A DNA stretch of 64,000 nt from Crotalaria pallida (GCA_037953625.1 CM075651.1:150614001-150678000), one strand, 5' to 3'. Shown: positions 47,147 to 58,976, numbered from the stretch's first letter. Made by a program: numbers and translations. The notes: generated by a model not told the origin, from the letters alone.

Positions 47147-50100
47147 ATGACAAACAATTTTAATATTGTTTGGTCCGGTCCCAAATTAGATGGGAAACTT
47201 GATTATAGCTACTGGGAGCTTTTAATGACAACACACTTAAAAGCTCAAAACCTTTGGAGTCTCATTGAATCAGGGATTGAAGAAGGAGCTAATGAAATTT
47301 CTCAAAGGAGGGACCAATTGGCGCTGACGCAAATTCACCAAGGAGTTGACTATTTGGTATTTGGCAAAATAGCCAACGCCAAGACTGCGAAGCAAGCATG
47401 TGATACCTTAAAATTATCATACAAAGGAGTAGACAAAGCTCAAAAATCGAAGCTACAGTCATTGCGTAGAGAATATGAAAGATACGAGATGTCTAATTCA
47501 GAAAGTGTTGAACAATATTTCTCACGAGTTACCGACCTCGTTAATAAAATGAGGTTGTATGGAGAAGATATTTCAGAAAGTATGGTGGTAGAGAAAATCC
47601 TTCGCACAATGCCTATTAAGTTTGATCATGTGGTGACTACAATAATTGAGTCCCATGATACAAACACGATGACGGTAGCAGAATTGCAAGGGAGTATGGA
47701 GAGCCACGTGAACAGAATTTTAGAGAAGACAGAAAGATCAAAAGAAGAGGCTTTAAAAAGCCAAGTCAATATGGCAAAATCTAGCCAAAGTAGATATGGC
47801 AGAGATCAAAATTATAATAACGGAGGAAGAGGTAACTATAGAGGCAGAGGCCGTGGAAACTTTCGAGGAAGAGGACGAAACATTTTTAATCAATGGCGAG
47901 ATAACAACTATAGACCTCTTGGTCGAGGACGAGGCGAAAACAATTCCGTACCCTCAAACCGTGGAAGAGGACGAGGTAATTTTAATCAAGAAGGAAGTAA
48001 TTTCACTTGTTTCCAATGTGGAAAATATGGCCATAGAGCGGCAAATTGTCGATCTAGATTTCAGAATAATTATCAGGCAAACCTGGCAGAAAATCAAAAT
48101 CATGATACTGGTGAGAATTCATATAACCACGAAAGTTTATTTTGTGCAAGTAACTTTTTTGCAAAAGATGAGAATATTTGGTATTTGGATACTGGGTGCA
48201 GTAATCATATGTGTGGGAAGAAGGAGTTATTTTCTACATTAGATGAAAGTATTAATTCGATGGTGAAATTTGGCAATGATACTAATATACCAATTTTGGG
48301 GAAAGGTCAAATTACTTTTAAACTAAAAGACGGTTCTCAAAATTTTATTTCTGATGTTTTCTATGCTCCTGAACTTCTTTATAATCTCCTAAGCATGTGA
48401 CAGTTGTCAGAGAAAGGTTTCAACATGCAAATTCACCATGGTCTCTGTACGATAATTGACAGACATGGTAAATTTGTAGCAAAAGTAAACATGACCTCGA
48501 ACCGTTTATTCCCCTTAAAATTACAACATGAAAAAATTTCATGTTTAAATTCGGTCATACCTGATGATGATTGGTTGTAGCACATGCGTTTTGGACATTT
48601 TCATTTCTCTGGATTAAATTATTTATCAAGGAAAGAGCTTGTTTCTGGTTTGCCTATAGTAAATGTTCCTAATTGTGTATGTGAGACTTGCCAATTGGGA
48701 AAGAAGCACCGGGATGCATTTCCAGTTGGAAAGTCTTGGTGAGCAAGGAAGCTATTGGAGAATGTTCACTCAGATTTATGTATGGTTGAGGTTCCAACAA
48801 ATGGAGGCTGCAGGTATTTTATTACTTTCATTGGTGATTATAGCAGAAAAGCTTGGGTCTATTTTCTAAAGCAAAAATCGGAAGCTTGTGATGCTTTCAA
48901 ATCATTTAAAGCGTTTGTCGAAAACCAAAGTGGATGCAAGATTAAAGCACTGAGAACTGATAGAGGACAAGAGTATCTTGCTTGTTCCGATTTCTTTGAG
49001 CAACATGGAATTCAACATCAAATGACCACTAGTTACACACCCCAACAAAATGGAGTAGCAGAAAGGAAGAACAGGACAATTATGGATATGATACGATGCA
49101 TGCTAAGAGCCAAGAAAATGCCTAAAGAATTTTGGGCAGTAGCAGTTGCTACTGCTATATATATTTTAAACAGGTGCCCGACGAAGAGCGTCAGTGGCAA
49201 AACTCCAGAAGAAGCTTGGAGCGGAAGGAAGCCATCAATACGACACCTAAAAGTTTTTGGGTGTGTTGCATATGCCCGAGTACCAGATCAACTAAGGAAG
49301 AAGTTAGACGATAAAGGTGAAAAATGTATTTTTATTGGATATAGTACAAATTCAAAAGCTTATAAATTGTATAATCTCGAAACTAGGAAAATTATTATTA
49401 GTCGAGATGTAACATTTAATGAAGAAGGCATATGGGATTGGACCACCAAATCAGAAAAGAAGCAAGTGGCAATTCCAGAAGATCATGAAGCAGAAGACAA
49501 TGGAGAAGGTCAAGCACCCAATAATCATGATGATCCAGCACATAACAATCAAATGCTTCCCGAACCTCAAGGTGAAGCATCGGGAAGACCACAACGACAA
49601 CATCGATTACCTGCCAGACTTCAAGATTGCATTCTGGGGAATGATAATGATCCATCAGACGACGAGGAGATTATTAATTTTGCTTTATTTGCAGATTGTG
49701 ATCCTTTAACATTTAAGGAAGCCACTAATCACCAGCATTGGAGAAAGGCTATGGACGAGGAAATTCATTCTATACAAAAGAATGATACATGGAAGCTAAC
49801 AGATTTGCCTAGAGACAAGAAGCCCATTGGAGTAAAGTGGGTGTACAAAACAAAGTACAAGCCCAACGACGACGTTGATCGTTTTAAAGCGAGGTTGGTT
49901 GCAAAAGGATATAAGCAAAAACCAGGTATTGACTATTTCGAGGTATTTGCTCCTGTTGCTAGACTTGACACTATTCGAATGATTATTTCACTATCTGCTC
50001 AACGTAATTGGAAAATATATCAAATGGATGTTAAATCTGCCTTTTAAAATGGTAACTTGGAAGAAGAAGTATATGTCGAGCAACCTGAGGGTTACGTGAT

Positions 50101-51214
50101 AAAGGGAAATGAAAATAAAGTTTATAAATTAATTAAAGCACTGTATGGATTAAAACAAGCACCGAGAGCATGGTATAAGAAGATTGATTCATATTTTGTG
50201 GAGCACGGGTTTGAAAGATGCCCATATGAACACACTTTATATATTAAATGTGTTAAGCCTGGAGATGTTCTGATAGTGTGTCTCTATGTCGATGACCTAA
50301 TTTTTACCGGGAATAATTCAAACATGATAACAGAATTCAGGGAGGCTATGATCCGATCTTTTGAAATGACTGATTTAGGGTTGATGTCCTATTTTCTTGG
50401 CATCGAGATTGTTCAACGAAATGATGGAATATTTATTTCTCAAAAGAAATATGCTAATGATATTTTAAAGAAATTTAAGATGGAAAATTCAAAACCAATT
50501 TCCACACCAGTAGAGGAAAAGTTAAAACTGACGAGAGAAAATGAAGGTAAAATAATAGATTCGACGTACTACAAGAGTTTGATCGGGAGTCTTAGATACC
50601 TAACTGCAACTAGACCTGATATAGTATTTGGAGTAGGGTTACTAAGCAGATTCATGAAAGAACCACATACTTGTCATTTAATCGGAGCTAAAAGAATCCT
50701 CCGATACATCAAAGGTACCTTAGGTGACGGAATTTTTTATGGCAATAATAATGATGTAAAACTTGTTGGTTATACCGATAGTGATTGGGCTGGAGATATA
50801 GATACAAGGAAAAGCACATCGGGATATATATTTCATCTCAGCTCAGGCGCAGTATCATGGTCATCAAAGAAACAACCAATAGTGGCACTATCTACAGCCG
50901 AAGCAGAATACATAGCAGCAACTAATTGTGCAACACAAGCAGTTTGGCTAAGACGAATTCTTGAAATGTTACGTCAGAAGCAAGACACTCCTACTGACAT
51001 ATTTTGTGATAATAAGTCTGCTATAGCACTATCCAAAAATCCAGTTTTTCATGGGCGATCCAAACACATTGATATTCGCTTTCATAAAATCCGTGAATTA
51101 GTGGAAGAAAAAGAAGTGTCGATCAAGTATTGTCGCACTGGAGATCAAATTGCAGATATATTCACCAAACCATTAAAGACAGAACTATTCTATAAGCTAA
51201 GAAGGTTGCTTTGA
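47147..51214 (+). pseudogene. Copia gag-pol with four in-frame stops
   Basis: One frame of 1355 codons from the ATG at 47147 to the stop at 51212-51214, interrupted by stops at 48398-48400 (TGA), 48578-48580 (TAG), 48740-48742 (TGA) and 50045-50047 (TAA), with no frameshift. Domains in order: copia-type gag; an RGR-rich stretch; CCHC zinc knuckle (C288, C291, H296, C301); aspartic protease around DTG 348-350; integrase with D543, D605, E639; reverse transcriptase with YVDD at 1047-1050; RNase H with TDSDW, AEAEY and CDNKSAI. The stops fall before the integrase core and within reverse transcriptase. Protein order (integrase before reverse transcriptase) defines Ty1/copia; the lineage within it is not settled. 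Confidence 0.93.
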
Positions 51215-51231
51215 GTGACGAAAACTTGATT

Positions 51232-51243
51232 TAAGGGAGGCAA
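51232..51243 (+). other. Polypurine tract of the copia element
   Basis: TAAGGGAGGCAA directly before the 3' LTR, the expected plus-strand primer position. Confidence 0.8.
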
Positions 51244-51245
51244 TG

Positions 51246-51298
<53 letters not shown>

Positions 51299-51565
51299 AA
51301 TCAAGTTTGTTGTTAAAAAAATAGAAAATTAAAAAACGCGTCGTGTCCGTGTGCTCTGTGTTGTTTCCGTAACATATGTCACATTGTTGTTAACTGCTTT
51401 CTTTTTTTTTTTTTTATGTTTCCTACAATATATAAACCCCTCCCCATTTGTAAAAACAAGGAAACCCCATAAGAATAAGAAATATATTACAAAAGCAAAA
51501 ACAAGCCTATGCATCCATTCTTCCGCTGCATTTTTTTTTAATTTCTCCTTGGTGTTCTGATATCA
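51244..51565 (+). repeat. 3' LTR of the copia element with expanded (AT)n
   Basis: 322 bp; matches the 5' LTR except for scattered substitutions and an AT run at about 51249-51296, against a run of only about seven repeats in the 5' copy. Confidence 0.9.
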
Positions 51566-51682
51566 AATGTAAATAGTCTAAATTCACCATACCTGATTTT
51601 CAAAATCTGCACTCATAATGCATCATCAAAACAGAGCATCCGTCATCTCCATTAGAAATAAGAGTAACATCCAAATGAAGAG

Positions 51683-51990
51683 ATTTTTTTTTTTAAAATG
51701 AAGTAGAGTTTATTAAAAAAAATGAATTGGATGAGAACAAATTAAATCCCCTCATCATGGAGCCATATACCAAAGATACCACCCAAAAAATAAAACCACA
51801 GAAACAAAAATACCCACACGGAGAATTAAAGAGAACATCACCCCAACAATTGCAATGGTGCCGCAAAGGAAAGAAAACACCACCAAAAAGCAAAAGATAG
51901 CCAAGAAGAGTATATAAGTGCTACTAACAAAAAAACAAGCTAGGAAAATGCAACGAAATTCACAGGACCAATAAAAAGTAGTAAACATCT
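51683..51990 (-). mobile_element. Probable LINE 3' end fragment
   Basis: The minus strand ends in TAATAAACTCTACTTC followed by TTTTAAAAAAAAAAA, the usual form of plant L1 tails. Upstream is a hydrophobic open frame of no recognised identity. It may or may not belong to the LINE at 45850-46735. Confidence 0.4.
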
Positions 51991-52000
51991 CTTTAAAGGC

Positions 52001-52512
52001 TTAATTATGTCAAAGTCTCTGAAATTTGATATACTTTTGCCAGATACCTTTATACTTTATTTTTAATGTCTGATTCCTCGAAGTTAGTTTTGAGTTTGTC
52101 ATATACCCTTACTACCAATTCTGGCCAATTTTCATTATATGTAACATCAGAATCCTAATCAGGCGCAGGAGGTTGGTCATGTGGTGCCGCGTAATGTCAC
52201 ACTGGCGAAGACGATCTCTCTCTTCAATTCTTTTATTTATTTTTTTATTTAACTAAAAATATAAAAATATTAAGTTTTGAAGTTTTTTAAAGTTTTGGAA
52301 AAAAAGATTTTTGCCCACGGGGCACCAGGTGCGTAACCTTCTGCGTCTGATCAGGATTCCGATGTACATGTCAGCAAAATTGACCACAATTGATAGTAAG
52401 GGTATATGACAAACCCAGAAGTAACTTCGGGGAGACAGACATTGAAAAAAAAAAGAATAAGGGTATCTGACAAAAGTACCCCAAACTTCAGGGACTTATT
52501 ACATAATTAAGT
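52001..52512. mobile_element. Foldback element, possibly Mutator-like
   Basis: The left arm (TTAATTATGTCAAAGTCTCT ... TACTTTTGCCAGATACC) pairs with the right arm (GGGTATCTGACAAAAGTA ... CATAATTAAG). Inner arms also pair (TAGTAAGGGTATATGACAAA with the segment at about 52098-52116). The flanks CTCTTTAAA and ATCCTTAAA are a poor 9-bp match. The centre holds GC-richer sequence (GGTGCCGCGTAATG). No coding frame. Confidence 0.7.
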
Positions 52513-52879
52513 CATCCTTAAATTTAGGAGTTGAAAAGTTAAACTAAAATTAGAATTAGTGTTTGTGTTAGAATTAGGAGTTGAAAAGTTAAACTACACA
52601 GCATTCCTCATATATATAATTAAAGATTTGAAAATTAAAACTTTTAATTTTTTAATAACACAACTAGAAATTAAATCCATATTCCTTTTAATAACTTATC
52701 TTCAACCCTAAATCCTAAAAACAATTTATTTTTCCAAAGAAGCATGCATGGTTTCTACTCCGTATTTGTTATTTTTGTAAATAATAATTTACTATTTACT
52801 ATCTTGATAAAAAAAATAATTAATTTCAAAAAGACTAAAAATATAATTTAGAATGTACGTAATTTAGAATATTTTTACT

Positions 52880-53072
52880 GTGTAATCAAAATTGAGATGG
52901 TAACACAACAACCCACTAATAAAATTAACAGTTGGGTGATAAGTCATTTAATTTTGACAACCAGATGATGACATTCATGTCTCATTAAATAGCTTATCAC
53001 CCGACCACCATCAATTTATCAGTGAATTGTTGTGTTATCATTCCAATTTCGATTGCATGAAAGTAGTGCCCA
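52880..53072. mobile_element. Foldback MITE, family M3
   Basis: ATGGTAACACAACAA at the left pairs with TTGTTGTGTTATCAT at the right; inner blocks GGTGATAAGTCATTTAAT and ATTAAATAGCTTATCACC also pair. The ends carry an ATGCAATC-type outer motif like the foldback family at 1277. A second copy is nested at 60231-60420. Confidence 0.75.
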
Positions 53073-53126
53073 ATAATTAATACTTCTTGCAAAAAAATTA
53101 TACCAAAACATCTTTCAATATACGTA

Positions 53127-53431
53127 ATTCCTCCATCTCATAAGTTAAGTCTTTTTAAAAATTTCATGTAGATTAAGAAACTAGTAAATGATGTAAAAAA
53201 TTTGATATTTTTAGACTAAAATACCTCCATTTAATAATAGGAGAGAGAGAGTAATAATAAATGTATGAAGATGATAGTGTAGAGAGATAGAGAGATTAGT
53301 GGTGAAAAAAATGATATAATAAATAAGAGTATGCTTGAAAAAAAATAAATTAAATATTGAGTTTTAAAATAACATAATTTATATGACAAAATAAAAAACA
53401 TATATGAACATAACTTATATGACAGAAGGAG
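53127..53431. mobile_element. Stowaway-like MITE (family S3)
   Basis: The left end ATTCCTCCATCTCATAAGTT and right end AACTTATATGACAGAAGGAG are inverted and flanked by TA. Interior parallels 2103-2373 (TAGTAAATGATGTAA). Confidence 0.7.
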
Positions 53432-53462
53432 TATTTCACACTCAATTACTCAAGGTAAAAGT

Positions 53463-53544
53463 TAGGGCCAACCCTACAGGGGGCAAGTGGGGCCTAGGCC
53501 CAGGGCCCAGAGAATTAGTGGCCCCAAAATTTTTTTTAATACCT

Positions 53545-53582
<38 letters not shown>

Positions 53583-54200
53583 ATTAGAAATATTTTTAAA
53601 TTAGAAATTAGCATAAATTAATTTTTCAATTGTAGTATTGCATCTTAAATAATTTCTTTTTTTTTTGTTGTGATTGTGCGGTTGTTTATCTCCTTTGTTT
53701 GCTTTTGACAGGTTCCTTTTGCTTTGTATTATGCCATTTGTAATTGGTGCTCAAGTATTAGCTAGGTGTTATTGATCACTTTCTAGTTTTGTTGTTCTGT
53801 TTCCTAATATAATGCCTAGAAAATATTTGTCTGGATGTGAAAGAAGGAAAAAAGAAAACTAGTAGACAAACTTGTAAAATCACATTAGGATCGCTCATTA
53901 CATTGTAACTAACGTTTTTTCTTATTTATTTAAGCATTAGGATTTGCGTAAATTATAAAGTATATTCTACTTCTAGTTACCCATTTTGTTATTTTGTTTA
54001 TTTATTTTTTTAATATCATGCTATTAAGGTCTTATATTTGTAGTCTATTTAATCTTGTTGATTGCATTTAATGACAGACTTGTGAATATCGATAATATTT
54101 CATACTATAAAAACTTTACTTGAAATTCGAAATTTTTTATAAAAAGGAACATTTTATTTTTATTTCGCCTAGGACCCTGAAAATGTCAGGACCGACCCTG
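53463..54200. mobile_element. hAT-type non-autonomous element, 738 bp
   Basis: The terminal repeats TAGGGCCAACCCTAC and (reversed right end) CAGGGTCGGTCCTGAC are hAT-like. An exact 8-bp target duplication GTAAAAGT flanks it (53455-53462, 54201-54208). Just inside, GGGGCCTAGGCCCAGGGCCC at the left mirrors CGCCTAGGACCCT at the right. An (AT)n tract lies at about 53549-53576. No transposase. Confidence 0.87.
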
Positions 54201-54601
54201 GTAAAAGTTACGGGCAAGCAAGGAACAAAATTTAAGGAGCCAGTAATAATACATCAAATTTTCACAATTATATTAAAAATGCAGCCATCAATTTGTACAT
54301 CAAAGTTTTACTACAAATTTACGATAAATAATAATGCTCTTAAGTTACTATTCCCTCGGCCGGGTTCTTCACGTACAAGATTGCATTTTCAATTTTAATT
54401 ACGTTTCAATTTATAATAATAATTAATAATTTTTTTAAAAAAAACTCGTATTTTACATAATATTATTTTTAGTTTTAAAAATAAAATTAATTTAAAAAAA
54501 AAAATTTCAACATCGCTAATAATTTTAAATTTTCTTGATTCAATTCCCGTGGATTCTCTCATGAGTCACCGGAGCGGGTAACAGGCAGATTCAATTTCAT
54601 A

Positions 54602-54906
54602 CTCCCTCCATCCGTTTCATTATCTTGGTAAAAGTCAAACAAGTAAATGAAAATAAGAGAGTATCTGTTTAATATAATGCATGATTCATTCATTAATTAC
54701 AAGTTGATATTATACAAATTTCCATATAATTACAATTAATACATATTACAATATTGTCTTCAAAAAAATATTTAAATATGATTTCCTTACTTACTTATCA
54801 ATCATCGATACAATATACAATCTTTAAGATTTTTCATTTATTTTTTTACTTTAATATGGAACAAATTTTTTAGCATTTTTTTACCAAGATAATGAGACGG
54901 ATGAAG
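54602..54906. mobile_element. Stowaway-like MITE (family S6)
   Basis: The left end CTCCCTCCATCCGTTTCATT, with ATCTTGGTAAA inside, pairs with TTTACCAAGATAATGAGACG and GGATGAAG at the right. TA flanks both ends. Length 305 bp. Confidence 0.8.
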
Positions 54907-54909
54907 TAT

Positions 54910-55827
54910 TTAGCTTAAATCCCTCTAAATATGGGAGCCCAAGTAGGAGGTCACCCCACATCACATGCCACCGATAAAAGGTAACACGAGGAGAAATAAA
55001 CATCCCCGCCATGCATCAATTTCATCCGCAAGGGCGGAGTTTAGGTTTAATCTCAAAACAGACTAAGATTAAATACAAAATACTAAGCCAAAAAAATCAT
55101 TGAAAAAAAATAAAAAAAAAAGTAAAAAATATCATAAATAATTTAACAAATTTCAAATGTTTGAGATGATGACAACCGTTAATCACCCTTGTCACGGTCT
55201 ATGCTCATCCATGTATTTACTTGCACGTTTTGCTTCCGAATTGATTCACCGGTTGACGATTAGTACAGTAATTACAGAACCAAACAGGAAGGGGATAGCC
55301 ATAAGGTAAGGTTCATTTCTATTACATCATATACGAGTAATTTGAATACTTTTAGTATAACAGTGTTAAAAGAAAAAGGAAAGTGCAGAAATAACAAGAA
55401 AAAGAAATTACGAGTTTATTATTTCATTTTCTAAAAGAGAATATGGGTGTGCAAATCGTCAAATAGCATTCTCGTTTTCCTTTTTTTTTTTTTTTTTTTT
55501 TTTTTCCAATTTTGTAAAAAAACCAGCCCATGCATATATGCTCGACCCTGTCTTTGACTCCGAGTAAACATAGGGTATGATTGGATTCAAGTTACAAAAT
55601 CATGTCAACCCTCATTTTTACACGTTTGAGTAAAAATTGATGTAAGTAATGTTGGCATTTAGAAATAATTATGGACTAATTCACCGCAAATTCAAACATG
55701 CACACAAATTAAATAACTTGAAAAATATTTGCGTTTATAAAAAAAATGTTAATTTTATCGGTGTATTGAAAATTGTAAATATTTAATATATTTTTTTAAT
55801 TTATTATTAAGATTTTAAAAAATGTTA
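54910..55827. other. Intergenic stretch
   Basis: Contains a hAT-like terminal motif AAGGGCGGAGTTTAGG near 55031 with no partner found, and a long poly-T run at 55480-55505. No gene recognised. Confidence 0.4.
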
Positions 55828-56112
55828 CTCCCTCCGTTCCTTGTTATCTGTCCGTTTTTGGAGAGATTTTTTGTTTCTTTTTATTTGTCATATTGAGAAT
55901 TTCAAGAGTGTAATAAATGATATTTTCCATGTTTACCCCTATTTAATAAGTCTTGGTTTACGTAAGTAGTGGAGAAAAATTAATGATTATAGAAAGAGAA
56001 AGGGTATAGTAGGAAAAAACATAATTAACGTATTGGAAATCTAAGTAATGATTGAATTTATTAAATGGCGTGTTTTGTTTGAAATAAGACAAATAAATAG
56101 GAACGGAGGGAG
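55828..56112. mobile_element. Stowaway-like MITE (family S1)
   Basis: The ends CTCCCTCCGTTCCTTGTTAT and AATAGGAACGGAGGGAG are flanked by TA. 285 bp, the same length as the RAB3GAP1 intron copy, and inserted in the opposite orientation. Confidence 0.92.
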
Positions 56113-56372
56113 TAACTTAGAAAAGATGAATTTGAAAAAAATAATTAAATATTATTAAAATTTGAAATAAAATATTATTAATTAGGAAAAAAATCTTAGG
56201 AAAATGTTAAAAAGTGCCCTTAGAGCACTTGTTAAGAGGTTAAAAGTTATAAGAAAATACATTTTTTTGGATTTTCGAGAGAATAAATAACTTAAACTTG
56301 TAAAGTTTTTCTATTTTTGGATTCCTTACAAGTGTTTTAAGAATACTTGTTAGCAAGACCCAAAATTTTATA

Positions 56373-56640
56373 CTCCCTCCCTCCTTAATTATAAGGTCTT
56401 CTTAACACTTTTATTTTGTCCTTATTTATAAGGTCATTTACCGATTTTCAATGAGCATTAATTATTTTTTTCCACAAACACCCTTATTTATTTAACACTT
56501 TTTAGATTCCAAATAATATTAATAGGGGTAATTTTGAAAATACATATCAAAAGTTCACATTTCCAATGCAATTAACTAAATTTCCACTTTCTTAATGGAC
56601 GTGAAATCTTCTAAGAGGGTTTTATAATTAGGGATAGAGT
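56373..56640. mobile_element. Stowaway-like MITE (family S2)
   Basis: The left end CTCCCTCCCTCCTTAATTAT and right end ATAATTAGGGATAGAG are flanked by TA. The interior has the S2 signature (AATATTAATAGGGGTAATTT). 268 bp. Confidence 0.75.
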
Positions 56641-56733
56641 TACTACTACTTAAATCGAAAAGAATAATACTAACAAGGCAAATGAGAGAAAGAGTACCGG
56701 TACTTTAATTTTTGCTCTCTAGTCAAATTTTGG

Positions 56734-57288
56734 TAGGGATGGCAATGGGTCTGGGTGGGTCCGGGTAATGGGGTACCCGGACCCGGACCCGTTCTTCAAT
56801 TACTGGACCCGGATTCACCCGGACCCGTCCGGGTACCCGCTGTATAATGGGTAGGCGGGTCTTCGGATACCCAGACGGGTTTTGTGGGTACCCATTGGCA
56901 ATTTTTTTTAAAGAAAAAATTATTTTTTAAATTAATTTCTATGTTTTTTTTATAGACCGAGGGATCCTTAATACATTATTACACACTCTACTTAATATTA
57001 ATCCCTACCACCATTAAACACTCGCAGACATCAAAGAAATTCTCTTGTTAAACACAAACATACTAAATTATATATATATATATATATATAATGCATATAT
57101 GTAAATATGAACTGGTCCGGGTACCCACGGGTCTGAATATCTCAGATCCGGACCCAGACCCGTTTAAAGCGGGTACCCAAACGGGTCCATTCTTTGGACC
57201 CACGGGTCTCTTTTTTGGACCCAGACCCAGACCCATTGCGGGTATTACCCGCGGGTACCCGCGGGTCCGGGTCCAATTTCCATCCCTA
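56734..57288. mobile_element. hAT-type non-autonomous element, 555 bp, with GGGTACCCG arrays
   Basis: The ends TAGGGATGGCAATGGG and TTTCCATCCCTA are inverted, with an exact 8-bp duplication AATTTTGG (56726-56733, 57289-57296). Subterminal arrays of GGGT(A)CCCG and ACCCGGACCCG motifs, strikingly GC-rich for this window, occupy both ends; the centre is AT-rich with an (AT)n tract at 57070-57091. Open frames here are repeat artefacts. Confidence 0.88.
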
Positions 57289-57349
57289 AATTTTGGTGCT
57301 TGTGTTAGAACTTTGGAATGTGGAATGTGCAACAGAGAGAAAGCGGGGC

Positions 57350-57409
57350 ACGTTTAGATGCGAGTGTTGCAGCAAAATTGGACATTGGGGCAGAGAGGCT
57401 CAAAATCGG
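57350..57409 (+). pseudogene. Possible retroelement zinc-knuckle remnant
   Basis: The translation CECCSKIGHWGREA has the C-x2-C-x4-H spacing of a gag CCHC knuckle, with Ala where the last Cys is expected. No flanking gag or pol homology is seen, so this is tentative. Confidence 0.3.
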
Positions 57410-57887
57410 CGACAAACGAGTGGAATGCTTGTAATGGCTCTGAAAGTAATAGATCCAATAATTGAATGGTTGGAAAAAGTAACACAACTCATTAGAACTG
57501 GTTTTTGAGGGTTTGACAAATGTTTTTTCAACATTGTTAAAGTTTTTAATATTGAAAAATTAATTATAAGAGTGTGTTTTTTCATATTTCGAAAATATAA
57601 AATACCAAATCTTTTTATGAGTTATTATTATATTTTACTTTTTAACAAGTATATTAAGGACACTTGTTAGTTAGCAATTACCTTTATTGTTAGCTATTAG
57701 CTTAATTAAAATAGATTAACGATTATATATGGATAGTATAATATTTTTTTTATACTATCAACGTAACACATCATCAACTATTTATGTGTTTCACTTTTAC
57801 ATTATCAATATATCTCTTATTTTTTCTAATTGAATTTGGTTAACATATTTTTACGTCCCTTGTCCTTGTCCTTGTTACTCCCTTCAT

Positions 57888-58171
57888 TCCTAAATAGTAC
57901 TAAAAATATTAGTTTTTTTATTTTTATCTTGATCTTTTTTACAAGTTTTTGTTTCAATATATATCCAATAACAATGATTTATTTCTTTTCCACAAATATA
58001 TTTATTTACTAGCTCAACATTTTTTAGAGTCACAAAAAAATAAGTATAAGGATAATTTTTAAAAAATATATATCAAATGTTATCAATTTCAATATCAATA
58101 TTAACATTAATTAACTTCCTTACTTCACTTGTAGAGCAACTCCAAATGCTTATACTTAGAAAGAGAAGGAG
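57888..58171. mobile_element. Stowaway-like MITE remnant (family S2)
   Basis: The left end CTCCCTTCATTCCTAAATAG follows TA; the right end AGAAAGAGAAGGAG is worn and lacks a clean TA. Confidence 0.5.
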
Positions 58172-58429
58172 TCTCAAGTATCCATTAAAAAAATTTGATA
58201 ATTTATTTTGCAAGTGATTTTACACTTTTTATACAATATCCATTTTTCTCTCATATTGTCCTATTTAAACACTTTAATTATCATTATTTTTTAAATCATT
58301 AACTGAAAAAAAATATCAAATAGATAAATCAGTATTTTGTTAGTTTCATTTAATTTCAAGCCTATTAATCATGGAATACTCTAACATTAAACAGGGGCAG
58401 AGACAGATCCGGTATTGGGAGGGATCTAA

Positions 58430-58699
58430 ATATAAAATCATATACACCATTTGACTCGAATTATAAGCAAAAATAATCAATTTTACGCTTATTAAGAAGA
58501 TTAATTGATTATATTTAATTTTCTCAAATTTATAAAAAAAAAATATAAGTATTTTATGAAAGTTGCATTGAGAATGAAACCAAAATTAAATAAGATAACA
58601 ATTTTATAGGAATGTTTTAGGAAAGTAGCATTGAGAGTGAAATAAAATTTAAGAAAGTTAGTTAGTTTTGCTTATATTTTAAACTAAAAGAAGTACGTA
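58430..58699. mobile_element. MITE remnant (family S5)
   Basis: The interior segments AAAGTTGCATTGAGAATG and AAATTTAAGAAAGTTAGTTA match the MITE at 35487-35732. Terminal repeats are decayed. It directly abuts the next element. Confidence 0.5.
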
Positions 58700-58976
58700 C
58701 TCCCTCTAGTCTCAATTATAAGCAAAAAAAAAACTTCACTAATGATCATAAATATAAACAAAAATTAACTTACTTTCTATACCCAATACAATCATTCTTA
58801 AAATATCCATACAAAGTGGTTGAATAATTTAATTTTTATTTCATTCTCAATGTAAATTTACTAAAATAGTCTTTTTTTTATGAATTTGAAAAATTAAATG
58901 CACTCAATTATATTAAATTCCTTAATAATAAGTGTGAAGTTAGTTTTTTTTTACTTAAAAATGAGACCGGAGGGAA
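58700..58976. mobile_element. Stowaway-like MITE (family S5)
   Basis: The left end CTCCCTCTAGTCTCAATTAT and right end AAAATGAGACCGGAGGGAA are inverted and flanked by TA. 277 bp. Confidence 0.75.

Larger units (their letters stand above)
46759..51565 (+). mobile_element. Ty1/copia retrotransposon, nearly complete, about 4.8 kb
   Basis: Two LTRs (46759-47040, 51244-51565), a worn methionine-tRNA primer site, gag-pol in copia order (protease, integrase, reverse transcriptase, RNase H) and a polypurine tract. The LTRs differ by roughly eight substitutions over about 250 comparable bases plus an AT-repeat length change. If the first TG is taken at 46761, AATG flanks both ends; a standard 5-bp duplication is not clear. 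In-frame stops make it non-autonomous. Confidence 0.93.

Noticed and set aside
47796..48242. 148-codon frame within the copia gag region
   Set aside because: Out-of-phase shadow of gag-pol; the main frame carries the zinc knuckle and protease motif.
57063..57357. Gly/Pro/Arg-rich frames on both strands
   Set aside because: Products of the GGGTACCCG arrays in a hAT element.
58393..58430. Terminal motif CAGGGGCAGAGACAG
   Set aside because: Looks like a hAT end but has no matching second end nearby.
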